A DNA stretch of 17,952 nucleotides. Origin: Gammaproteobacteria bacterium. GTDB taxonomy: Bacteria > Pseudomonadota > Gammaproteobacteria > UBA6429. Below, piece by piece: positions 7,384 to 15,239 of this stretch; position 1 is the first letter of the stretch; each line of letters opens with the position of its first letter. Position numbers and translations under genes: made by a program. The notes under the pieces are model-generated. The model made no database searches. It was not told the DNA's origin and worked only from the letters and a program-made list of their open reading frames with translations. The stretch covers positions 1-17,952 of the forward strand of contig QIKU01000166.1 in assembly GCA_003232015.1 (NCBI GenBank). Direction: 5' to 3'.

Positions 7384-8925
7384 ATGAGCCAACAAACCAT
7401 CACATTTGGTGAAGGCGAACTAAGCATAGAAGATATCCTGTCGCTGGCAAAACGCGAAAAGCAGGCCAGACTTTCTAACGATTCTGCATTTATTAACAAG
7501 ATTGAATCCGGTTGGAAGTTTCTGGAAAAATTATTGAAAGAAGACGGTGTAATCTATGGTGTGACGACCGGATACGGGGACTCCTGCACCGTGACGGTAC
7601 CCATATCTCTTGCTTATGATTTGCCGGTACATTTGACTCGTTTTCATGGATGTGGCTTAGGTGAGTATTTTGATGATGAGCAAAGCTTCGGTATTGTGGC
7701 CACGCGTATTGCATCATTGGCCAGAGGTTATTCTGGGGTACGCAAAGAATTACTTGATCAGTTGGTATTACTGCTTAACCGTGGCATAGCACCTCATATT
7801 CCACAGGAAGGGTCGGTGGGTGCATCGGGTGATCTAACACCACTTTCCTATGTTGCCGCTACTTTAATTGGTGAGCGAAATGTTATTTATAACGGCGAAG
7901 TATTGAGCGCTGAAGCGGTGTATAAAAAGTTAGGTGTGTCTGCAATTAAACTCATGCCAAAAGAAGGCCTGGCAATTATGAATGGTACTGCGGTGATGAC
8001 CGCGCTGGCCTGTTTTGCGTACTCACGCGCTGAATATTTAACGCGGTTAACCTCACGTATCACTTCACTGGTAGTATTAGCAACGCAGGGCAATGGTGCG
8101 CACTTTGATGATTTATTGTTTAAGGTTAAACCGCATCAAGGTCAGCAACAAATTGCCAGCTGGATTCAAACGGATATTAATTATCATGAACACCCACGCA
8201 ACTCTGCAAGATTACAGGATCGATATTCAATTCGTTGTGCACCGCATATCATTGGTGTCTTACGTGATGCCCTGGGTTGGATGCGTAGAGATATCGAAAA
8301 TGAGTTAAACAGTGCGAATGATAATCCTATTATTGATGGTGAGGGTGAACATGTATTACATGGTGGCCATTTTTATGGCGGCCATATTGCTTTTGTCATG
8401 GACTCAATGAAAAACTGCATTGCTAATCTGGCGGATCTTATGGATCGTCAAATGGCTTTATTGGTTGATCCTAAATTTAATCACGGCTTAACCCGGAATC
8501 TTTCTGGGGCCACGGGAGAGCGATTAAGTTTAAACCATGGCTTCAAAGCCGTGCAAATCGGTGTTTCAGCCTGGACTGCCGAGGCTTTGAAAAACACAAT
8601 ACCTGCAAGTGTGTTCTCACGCTCAACCGAGAGCCACAATCAGGATAAAGTCAGCATGGGGACGATAGCGGCACGCGATTGCCTGAGAATTTTACAACTC
8701 ACTGAACAAGTTGCATCGGCGGTGCTATTAGCTTCAGTACAGGGGCTTAAAATTAGAATTAAAAGTGGTGAAGTTAAAAATGATACGTTGACGGATCAAA
8801 TTAGAGATACGATACGCTTTGTACATAAAGATTTTGCATTTTTATTAGAAGATAGGCCAATGGAAAAAGAGCTGAGATTTTTTACTGAACAGATTCAACA
8901 ACAGAGATTTGATCTATATAAATAG
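7384..8925 (+). CDS. MIO-type aromatic amino acid ammonia-lyase (HAL/TAL/PAL family)
   Basis: A 513-residue cytoplasmic lyase of normal family length that removes ammonia from an aromatic amino acid to give an arylacrylic acid. Ala147-Ser148-Gly149 in GSVGASGDLTPLS is the tripeptide that cyclises to the MIO cofactor. Tyr58 in YGVTTGYG is the expected catalytic base, YSIRC carries the tyrosine and arginine of the active site (Tyr281, Arg284), and NSANDNPI (309-316) is present. Substrate choice is not obvious: the pair that is His-Leu in Rhodobacter TAL, Phe-Leu in plant PAL and Ser-His in bacterial HAL is Phe87-His88 here. The usual Gln after YSxRCxP is His288, and GGNF is GGHF (His329). Being in a pigment operon rather than with hutU or hutI, it probably supplies p-coumarate or cinnamate to ApeH, as in flexirubin clusters. 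AAGG at 7371-7374 precedes the ATG. Confidence 0.9.
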   Translation: MSQQTITFGEGELSIEDILSLAKREKQARLSNDSAFINKIESGWKFLEKLLKEDGVIYGVTTGYGDSCTVTVPISLAYDLPVHLTRFHGCGLGEYFDDEQSFGIVATRIASLARGYSGVRKELLDQLVLLLNRGIAPHIPQEGSVGASGDLTPLSYVAATLIGERNVIYNGEVLSAEAVYKKLGVSAIKLMPKEGLAIMNGTAVMTALACFAYSRAEYLTRLTSRITSLVVLATQGNGAHFDDLLFKVKPHQGQQQIASWIQTDINYHEHPRNSARLQDRYSIRCAPHIIGVLRDALGWMRRDIENELNSANDNPIIDGEGEHVLHGGHFYGGHIAFVMDSMKNCIANLADLMDRQMALLVDPKFNHGLTRNLSGATGERLSLNHGFKAVQIGVSAWTAEALKNTIPASVFSRSTESHNQDKVSMGTIAARDCLRILQLTEQVASAVLLASVQGLKIRIKSGEVKNDTLTDQIRDTIRFVHKDFAFLLEDRPMEKELRFFTEQIQQQRFDLYK

Positions 8926-8928
8926 TAT

Positions 8929-9345
8929 ATGAAAGCCATAGTATCAGAACAGACCTTTCTCAAAATCCCGTTTTTTGATTGTGATCCTATGGCGATTTGC
9001 TGGCATGGCCATTACGTTAAATATTTTGAACTGGCGCGGTGTGATTTGTTTGACAAAATAAACTATGGCTACAGAACAATGCGAGACTCAGGTTACAGCT
9101 GGCCAATTATTGATTTACAAATACGCTATATACAGCCGATGCGCTATGAACAAAATATCATCATTGAAGCGGGTATTGTTGAATATGAAAATTATTTAAA
9201 AATAAAATATGAAATTCGCGATCAGGAAACCAATAAAAGGCTTACTAAAGGGACAAGTAAACAGGTTGCGATTACGATTAGTGATTCCGTGATGCAGATT
9301 GTCTCGCCTGCTATCCTACGTGAAAAATTAGCAGCCTATTTATGA
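8929..9345 (+). CDS. apeK: ApeK, 4HBT-type thioesterase
   Basis: A 138-residue hotdog thioesterase of the 4-hydroxybenzoyl-CoA thioesterase type. The N-terminal signature reads FFDCDPMAICWHGHYVKYFELAR. Asp19 matches the catalytic aspartate of the DCDP motif of Pseudomonas 4-hydroxybenzoyl-CoA thioesterase. In aryl polyene clusters it is thought to release the finished chain or clear mis-primed carrier proteins; neither is shown by the sequence. It acts in the cytoplasm as an oligomer in related proteins. It starts 3 nt after the ammonia-lyase stop and overlaps apeL by 4 nt (ATGA), keeping the operon contiguous across the inserted lyase. Confidence 0.87.
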   Translation: MKAIVSEQTFLKIPFFDCDPMAICWHGHYVKYFELARCDLFDKINYGYRTMRDSGYSWPIIDLQIRYIQPMRYEQNIIIEAGIVEYENYLKIKYEIRDQETNKRLTKGTSKQVAITISDSVMQIVSPAILREKLAAYL

Positions 9346-9947
9346 TGAAAACTATTGTTATTTCGTTTCTTATATTTTTTATTAATGTGCCGCTTTCGCT
9401 GGCGAGTGACGAACAAATAAAACTATTTTTAGCCAAACCTTTTTTAAAGGCCGAGTTCAGCAAGATACGAAAACTGAAAATATTGAGTCGACCGTTTAAT
9501 ACCAGTGGTAAAGTGCTTTTTTTATCTGAGCGAGGACTGGTTTGGGAGACAATAATACCATTAAAGGATGTGCTATTTATCAGCAACCACGGAGTTGGCT
9601 ATCTGGATAAAGATACCAATAAACGGATAGAGATTGATAACCCTGCTGTAATATCTGCATCAAATGTATTTATCAGCATTATCAGCCTCGATCTGAATAA
9701 AATAAAAAAAATATTTGAGATTAAAGTTATGGGCTCGACCAACGGAGTTCAACGATATGTCTTATTGCCTAAAGATGAGAACCTGAAGAAGGTGATAAAA
9801 GAAATAAAAATTAAAGGCAAGGAGCGGGTTGAAGAAATACTGATTCTTGAAATTTCTGGAGACAGCACCAGAGTATTATTCAAAAATGAAAAATTTGAAC
9901 AGGATGTATTTAGTCGTGATGAACGCATCCTGTTAGAGATGCTTTAA
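9342..9947 (+). CDS. apeL: ApeL, LolA-like periplasmic carrier
   Basis: A 201-residue protein with a signal peptide at about residues 1-21 (hydrophobic VISFLIFFINVPLSLA, cleavage likely before SDEQ). The rest resembles the LolA-like outer-membrane lipoprotein-carrier family seen in these clusters: an early AEFSKIRKLKILSRPFNTSGKVLF strand region and a following WETIIPL segment typical of LolA-related proteins. By position it is inferred to ferry the hydrophobic pigment lipid across the periplasm from the exporter ApeM. The gene is more AT-rich than the enzyme genes, with many Lys and Ile codons, and its sequence is less conserved. ATG codons at 9342 and 9345 are both possible starts. Confidence 0.75.
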   Translation: MMKTIVISFLIFFINVPLSLASDEQIKLFLAKPFLKAEFSKIRKLKILSRPFNTSGKVLFLSERGLVWETIIPLKDVLFISNHGVGYLDKDTNKRIEIDNPAVISASNVFISIISLDLNKIKKIFEIKVMGSTNGVQRYVLLPKDENLKKVIKEIKIKGKERVEEILILEISGDSTRVLFKNEKFEQDVFSRDERILLEML

Positions 9948-9951
9948 GGCA

Positions 9952-12249
9952 ATGCGCCAATTTTTATGGGCTTTTATGGTGCTACTATTAAGTGCCTTAC
10001 TGTATTTAAATCTGGATTCAAACTCGATCAAAACAAACCTCTTTGCGCTACTACCGGAGGAGTCTCATCAGGATATACCTCAACATGCGGTTGATGTTTA
10101 TTCGGAGAAATTGAGTCGTAAAGTCATTTTTTTATTTTCTGCAAAATCTGACCAACAAGCTATTGCGTTGGCTGAAATCAACATTCCTAAACTGGAAAAA
10201 AGTGAATTATTTTCTGAACTTAAGATTCGAATATCGAAACGGGAATTAACAGCCTATTATGAGAGTTTTGAGTCTTATCGATTTTCATTATTGTCCGATC
10301 AGGACAGGGCTGGGTTAAAGAGATCATCATCAAAATGGTTATCGCAAAAATTAACGAATTTATTTGTCTCACCAATATCGGGTCTGGATTCTAATACGTT
10401 ACTCAATGATCCCTTCCTTCTTTACCAGGATTATCTTGCAGGGTTACCGAGAGGAAACCCAAAAGCCCAGTTAGTAAGCGGGTATACGCTGTTCCATGAT
10501 AATAACGAGTCTCACCTGTTCGTTTATGCGGAATTATCAAACGGGGCATTTATTCAAAGTGTGCAGGATAAATTCAGTGAGCTCATGGCCTCGTTGGCCA
10601 ATGGTTTATCAATAGAGCATCATATAACGGTGTTTGGTGTTATTCGCTATGCACTTGAAAACAGAGTGTTAGCCGAAAAAGAAGTATCAACTATTGGTAT
10701 TGGCTCGTTGATGGGCATCATTATTATTTTCTTTTTTGTGTTTCGGCGACTGTTACTGTTGCCAGCTATTTTGTTACCCGTTCTGGTTGGTGGACTTGCC
10801 GCTTTTTCGATTAGTCTGCTTATTTTCGGTGAACTGCATTTGATTAGTCTGGTATTCGGTGCGAGTTTAATTGGTGTGTCTATTGATTATGCGTTGCATT
10901 ATTGTTGCAGCCACTCAAATCTGTCAAATTCTACGAATAATATGCAGGCTCTGGCAAGAGTACGTTCCGCGTTAATGCTTGGGCTGATTACTTCTTCCAT
11001 AGGCTACCTGACGCTTTCCTTAGCCGATTTTCCGGCGTTACAACAGATGGCATCCATTGCTATTTCAGGTTTGGCAGGTGCTTATTTTACAGTAATTTTC
11101 TGGTTGCCGACATTGATTAAAAAGCCGTTAACGGTTCAGCCGGGAGTCGCCTTATTAGTGGCAAAATGGACCTCATGGCTTGAAGGCAGAAAAGCCATAT
11201 CGGTTTGGCTGGTTGTATTGTTTGCGATCGTTCTTTACGGTCTTAATTTGGTTACAAAAAATAATCAGGATGACGTTAAAATTTTACGTGCTCATCTTCC
11301 TGAGCTAGAAAGTACAGATAGACATGTACAACAGGTACTTGGTGAATTCCCGAATAACCAGTTTTTCATCGTCGCGGGAGGTTCCCAACAAGAAGTGATG
11401 AATAATGAACGCATATTGATTGATAAATTGCGAAAAACCAGTGCGGGTACTGGGCGTGTTTATGCCTTATCAGAATGGTTTCCAGATTTGCAACAACAGA
11501 AAGATAATTATAAACTCATAAAATCAAGCCTGATTAAAAACAAGGCGTTCAGTGAAGATCTGCTCGCAGCGGGCATTGCAGAGGATATATTAACATCCTA
11601 TAAGCACCAGGTATCAAATTACAAATTTAAACCAATGAATCTTGAAGATTTTCTTCAGTCGCCGTTGGGTAAGTTGCATAATAATCTATGGTTAGGGGAA
11701 ATTAACGAACGGTTGTATTCTATTGTTAGTCTGTATGGTTTTAAAGATCTCGATATATTGAGAGAAATCGAAACTCATGCGGATGTGGTGTTGGTCGATC
11801 GCTCTCAATCAATTTCGAATCTGCTAGCCAAATATAGAACGATTATCGAATATATGTTTCCGTTTATTTTGCTGACAATTTTCATCTTGTTAAGCTTCCG
11901 TTTTGGATTTCAGGATTCTTTCCGAGTAGTGAGTGCCCCATTGCTCGCTGCCATGCTGAGTTTTTTGTGGCAGAATATCTTTGTGGGGAGTTATAATCTT
12001 TTTAGTATCTTTGGTTTAATAATAACTATCGCAATATCGATTGATTATGCGATTTTCATTCGCGAATCGAAAGGGTATAGTAAAGCAACTTACCTGGCGA
12101 TTAGCCTGGCAAGCTTAACCACCATGCTTGCTCTGGGTTTGTTATCGCTAAGTAATACCCCGGCATTAAGTGCGTTCGGTCTATCGTTGCTGCTTGGGGT
12201 ATTATTCTCATTACTGATCACGCCAGTTATTGTTCGGCCTAAAATATGA
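9952..12249 (+). CDS. apeM: ApeM, RND/MMPL-superfamily exporter
   Basis: A 765-residue inner-membrane transporter with RND-type topology. One N-terminal membrane helix (about 5-21) is followed by a large periplasmic domain (about 22-240), a first bundle of helices (about 243-388), another helix near 411-430, a second periplasmic domain, and a final bundle (about 630-760). The two halves carry matching motifs in the fourth helix of each bundle, ASLIGVSIDYALH (Asp312) and TIAISIDYAIF (Asp698), the expected proton-relay acidic residues of the family. It is inferred to extract the aryl polyene lipid from the inner membrane and pass it to ApeL, as hopanoid and mycolate-lipid exporters of this superfamily do for their lipids. 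It overlaps apeN by 4 nt. Confidence 0.85.
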   Translation: MRQFLWAFMVLLLSALLYLNLDSNSIKTNLFALLPEESHQDIPQHAVDVYSEKLSRKVIFLFSAKSDQQAIALAEINIPKLEKSELFSELKIRISKRELTAYYESFESYRFSLLSDQDRAGLKRSSSKWLSQKLTNLFVSPISGLDSNTLLNDPFLLYQDYLAGLPRGNPKAQLVSGYTLFHDNNESHLFVYAELSNGAFIQSVQDKFSELMASLANGLSIEHHITVFGVIRYALENRVLAEKEVSTIGIGSLMGIIIIFFFVFRRLLLLPAILLPVLVGGLAAFSISLLIFGELHLISLVFGASLIGVSIDYALHYCCSHSNLSNSTNNMQALARVRSALMLGLITSSIGYLTLSLADFPALQQMASIAISGLAGAYFTVIFWLPTLIKKPLTVQPGVALLVAKWTSWLEGRKAISVWLVVLFAIVLYGLNLVTKNNQDDVKILRAHLPELESTDRHVQQVLGEFPNNQFFIVAGGSQQEVMNNERILIDKLRKTSAGTGRVYALSEWFPDLQQQKDNYKLIKSSLIKNKAFSEDLLAAGIAEDILTSYKHQVSNYKFKPMNLEDFLQSPLGKLHNNLWLGEINERLYSIVSLYGFKDLDILREIETHADVVLVDRSQSISNLLAKYRTIIEYMFPFILLTIFILLSFRFGFQDSFRVVSAPLLAAMLSFLWQNIFVGSYNLFSIFGLIITIAISIDYAIFIRESKGYSKATYLAISLASLTTMLALGLLSLSNTPALSAFGLSLLLGVLFSLLITPVIVRPKI

Positions 12250-12857
12250 ATAATATCTCTAATATCATAACCACAATACTATTTCCACTTCACTTGTTAA
12301 GTTTAGGGTCATGTGCAAATATTCAGAGTTATGCTAATTGTGATGTGCATACTGATAGCCAACTACCGTCACTTCATCCGTCAGAATATGGAGTGTCTTT
12401 ATTAAGTACTCAGCAAATCACCATTAACACTACAAATGATAAGTTCGAATTTGTTTCGTTATTAGAAGTTCAACCGGATAAGCTTAGCCTTGTTGCGCTG
12501 ACGCCCATCGGTCAAAAATTATTTCAGTTACAATACCGGAAACAAAAACTGGATTATAGCGGGCAGGGCGTTCCGGCGGATTTTTATCCTGCGTATTTGC
12601 TCTCGGATATAAGTTTAATATACGGAAAAACTAAATCATTAGAGTATTGTTTTGCCCAAATACGAATTCCATTTACACTCGATTTTGGAGAAAGCTATAC
12701 TGATAATCATATAACAAGATTAATTAAAATTGGTAACACCGAGAAAATAACCATAGAATATTCAACAAAAGAGATATGGGAGAGTAATATTACCTTTACC
12801 AACCATACTCGTGATTATTCTATTATAATAAAACCACTGAGTGTTGAACGTTTATGA
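12246..12857 (+). CDS. apeN: ApeN, DUF3261-like lipoprotein
   Basis: A 203-residue predicted lipoprotein. A hydrophobic N-terminus ends in the lipobox LGSC with the modified cysteine at Cys23. Residue +2 is Ala, so it lacks the Asp that would retain it in the inner membrane and is expected in the outer membrane. The remaining sequence is beta-rich (FEFVSLLEVQPDKLSLVAL, GQKLFQLQY) and resembles the DUF3261 lipoproteins placed between the exporter and the ketosynthase in aryl polyene clusters, by analogy LolB-like receptors. Its role as outer-membrane acceptor of the pigment lipid is inference. It overlaps both neighbours by 4 nt and is AT-rich like apeL. Confidence 0.75.
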   Translation: MNNISNIITTILFPLHLLSLGSCANIQSYANCDVHTDSQLPSLHPSEYGVSLLSTQQITINTTNDKFEFVSLLEVQPDKLSLVALTPIGQKLFQLQYRKQKLDYSGQGVPADFYPAYLLSDISLIYGKTKSLEYCFAQIRIPFTLDFGESYTDNHITRLIKIGNTEKITIEYSTKEIWESNITFTNHTRDYSIIIKPLSVERL

Positions 12858-14047
12858 ACAAACCGCCATTATTTTTAAATGCCTGTGGTCTGGTAAATGC
12901 CCTCGGTGGAGACAAACAAACGATCTTAAGGCATTTATCTGCAGGCAGTGTCGATGGGGTGTTACCGTGGGATATAAAGATTCAACAGGATAAAACGGTA
13001 TACGTCGGTCAGGTGCATACGGAGCTTCCTCAGGTGCCAAAGCAGTTTAAACAGTTTGACTGCCGTAATAATCAGTTAATGCTGAGTTCGCTTGAACAAA
13101 TACAAGTGGAGGTAGATAAATTAAAGTCAGTCTATCCCCTGGAACGAATTGCCATTGTACTTGGAACAAGTACCTCAGGTATTTTAGAGGGTGAAAATGC
13201 ATTGCAGGTGAAAGTCGAGGCAGGACACTTCCCGCCCGAATTTGATTATCGCCAACAGGAGATCGGTACCTCCGCCATTTTTTTACGTGACTATTTAGGT
13301 ATTAAGGGAATAGCCTTTACCGTTTCAACCGCCTGTTCTTCCAGTGCCAAGGTATTTGCCAGTGCCCGCCGGCTTATTAACAGTGATTTATGCGATGCGG
13401 CTATTATTGGTGGAGTGGATTCATTATGCCGGTTGACCGTAAATGGTTTTTCTTCACTTGAGTCCGTATCTTCGGGGCGCTGTAACCCCATGAGTGCGAA
13501 TCGTGACGGTATTAATATTGGTGAGGCTGCGGCACTTTTTATATTGAGTCGCAAGGAATCGAAGATAGCATTACTGGGGGTTGGTGAATCCTCAGATGCC
13601 CATCACATGTCGGCACCGCACCCTGAAGGCAAGGGTGCCATCGCTGCAATGCGAGCGGCGCTTAAACAAGCCGATCTCGCGGCGCAAGATATTGCTTATA
13701 TAAATATGCACGGCACGGCGACACCGTTAAATGATGCGATGGAAAGCCTTGCCATTGCACAGGTATTTGGTACTGAGACACCTGTGAGTTCAACGAAACC
13801 ACTGGTTGGGCACACTCTGGGGGCCGCTGGGGCTACCGAGACAGGATTTTGCTGGTTATTATTGAACCAACCTGATTCACTTGTCGATCTGCCCCCGCAT
13901 ATCTGGGATGGAGTACAGGATGAAAAATTACCTGCTATTAATCTGATTAAAACGGCACAGCTACAAATATCTTCAAACACAGCACTTTTGAGTAATTCCT
14001 TCGCTTTCGGAGGCAACAACGCTTCGGTTATAATCTCCAGATGCTGA
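12854..14047 (+). CDS. apeO: ApeO, beta-ketoacyl-ACP synthase
   Basis: A 397-residue condensing enzyme of the FabB/FabF type with a complete catalytic set. The nucleophile Cys161 is in TVSTACSSS, His286 is in MHGTATP, Lys315 is in STKPL, and His320 is in GHTLGAAGA. The C-terminal glycine-rich segment SNSFAFGGNNAS is intact. It would extend the aryl-primed chain by two carbons per cycle with malonyl-ACP, probably as a complex with the cysteine-less ApeC, as known for the Xenorhabdus homologues. It is separated from apeC by more than 10 kb, although the two proteins are expected to work as a pair. It overlaps apeN by 4 nt and apeP by 7 nt. Confidence 0.9.
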   Translation: MNKPPLFLNACGLVNALGGDKQTILRHLSAGSVDGVLPWDIKIQQDKTVYVGQVHTELPQVPKQFKQFDCRNNQLMLSSLEQIQVEVDKLKSVYPLERIAIVLGTSTSGILEGENALQVKVEAGHFPPEFDYRQQEIGTSAIFLRDYLGIKGIAFTVSTACSSSAKVFASARRLINSDLCDAAIIGGVDSLCRLTVNGFSSLESVSSGRCNPMSANRDGINIGEAAALFILSRKESKIALLGVGESSDAHHMSAPHPEGKGAIAAMRAALKQADLAAQDIAYINMHGTATPLNDAMESLAIAQVFGTETPVSSTKPLVGHTLGAAGATETGFCWLLLNQPDSLVDLPPHIWDGVQDEKLPAINLIKTAQLQISSNTALLSNSFAFGGNNASVIISRC

Positions 14048-14517
14048 TGAATACGGATTACACAAAAATCGATGTCGAGAGCCTGTTGCCGCATAGCGGA
14101 GATATGGTATTACTCGATAAAATACTTGAATATGGGGATGACTATGCTGTTTCTCAGGTTACAGTTCGTATGAATTCAATATTCTATGATGAGGATATCA
14201 ATGGGATTCATAGCACTATAGGTCTGGAATGGATGGCGCAAACCATCGCAGCGGTTGCGGGGATTGCTGCCCTGCAAAATAATAAACCCGTTCAGATCGG
14301 TTTTTTGCTGGGTTCAAGAAAGTACGAACCGTCGACAAGTATTTTCAAACTGGATGAAGAATTTGAAATTCATGTAAAACAACTGTACAGGGAAGAAAAT
14401 GGTTTAGGTGCCTTTGAATGTAGCATTCGTCAAGCGGATGTTTTAATCGTCGAATCAAAATTAAATGTGTTCGCACCTGATAATGCAGAGAATTTTTTAA
14501 AAGAGGAAGGGGTATGA
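14041..14517 (+). CDS. apeP: ApeP, hotdog-fold dehydratase subunit (FabA/FabZ-like)
   Basis: A 158-residue hotdog protein of the ApeP type. The signature LLPHSGDMVLLDKI (His18) near the N-terminus is typical of this family, followed by the helix GLEWMAQTIAAVAG with Glu63 and Gln67, the equivalents of the acidic and amide residues of FabZ/FabA. It complements ApeI, which has the GHFP histidine but lacks the standard acidic helix, so the two probably form one heteromeric dehydratase. ATG codons at 14041 and 14047 are both feasible; neither has a clear Shine-Dalgarno sequence, so coupling to apeO translation is likely. It overlaps apeQ by 4 nt. Confidence 0.85.
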   Translation: MLMNTDYTKIDVESLLPHSGDMVLLDKILEYGDDYAVSQVTVRMNSIFYDEDINGIHSTIGLEWMAQTIAAVAGIAALQNNKPVQIGFLLGSRKYEPSTSIFKLDEEFEIHVKQLYREENGLGAFECSIRQADVLIVESKLNVFAPDNAENFLKEEGV

Positions 14518-15239
14518 GCCAGCGCATCCTGGTAACAGGCTCAAGTCGGGGAATTGGTAAGGCCATTGCTCTCGAGTTAGCGAGGGACAATTTTTCCATA
14601 ACCGTTCATTATCGCTCAGGGAAAGAAGAAGCCGAAACGGTCGTAAATGAAATTATTACTGCCGGAGGGCAGGCGGATATGATTGGTTTTGATATTAGTG
14701 ATCGCCAGCAAACGCGTAGCAAACTTGAAGAAATCATCGAACAACAAGGCCCTTACTATGGCGTGGTCAGTAACGCGGGCATAACACGTGACGGTGCATT
14801 TCCTGCTTTAACAGACGAAGATTGGGATCAGGTGATTCATACCAATCTGGATGGTTTTTTTAATGTAGTACAACCACTGATTATGCCCATGGTGCGCGCC
14901 AAAAAAGGTGGACGGATACTTGCAATGTCATCCGTTTCAGGTGTCATGGGCAATCGTGGTCAGACTAATTATGCGGCGTCAAAAGCAGGCTTGATCGGTG
15001 CGGTGAAATCTCTTGCGTTAGAGCTGGCAAAACGAAAAATAACCGTAAATTGCATTGCCCCCGGATTAATTGAAACCGATATGATTGATGACGATATTCT
15101 CAACGAAGCCATGAAATTTATTCCCGCGCAACGCATGGGCAAACCGGAGGAGATCGCAGGTTTGGCGCGGTATTTATGTTCGGATAATGCGGCCTATATA
15201 ACTCGGCAGGTAATATCGGTTAATGGCGGCATGGCATGA
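14514..15239 (+). CDS. apeQ: ApeQ, FabG-like 3-ketoacyl-ACP reductase
   Basis: A 241-residue classical short-chain dehydrogenase/reductase. The nucleotide-binding motif TGSSRGIG is at 8-15, NAG at 87-89, and the catalytic set Asn111, Ser140, Tyr153 and Lys157 is complete (SSVSG, then NYAASK). The arginine in the TGSSRG loop and VHYRSG after the second strand suit NADPH. It would reduce the 3-keto group after each condensation. The C-terminus ending in VNGGMA is usual for FabG proteins. A strong Shine-Dalgarno region (AGAGGAAGG, 14502-14510) precedes the ATG. It overlaps apeP and apeR by 4 nt each. No enoyl reductase follows anywhere in the operon, consistent with a product that keeps its double bonds. 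Confidence 0.92.
   Translation: MSQRILVTGSSRGIGKAIALELARDNFSITVHYRSGKEEAETVVNEIITAGGQADMIGFDISDRQQTRSKLEEIIEQQGPYYGVVSNAGITRDGAFPALTDEDWDQVIHTNLDGFFNVVQPLIMPMVRAKKGGRILAMSSVSGVMGNRGQTNYAASKAGLIGAVKSLALELAKRKITVNCIAPGLIETDMIDDDILNEAMKFIPAQRMGKPEEIAGLARYLCSDNAAYITRQVISVNGGMA

Noticed and set aside
7384..8925. Histidine ammonia-lyase of histidine degradation (hutH)
   Set aside because: The family is right, but there are no hutU, hutI or hutG neighbours, the selectivity pair is not Ser-His, and the gene is locked in a pigment operon. A histidine substrate is not excluded, only less likely.
13696..14094. 132-codon open frame on the minus strand inside apeO/apeP
   Set aside because: Fully antisense to the conserved C-terminal ketosynthase motifs, with no domain and no ribosome binding site seen.
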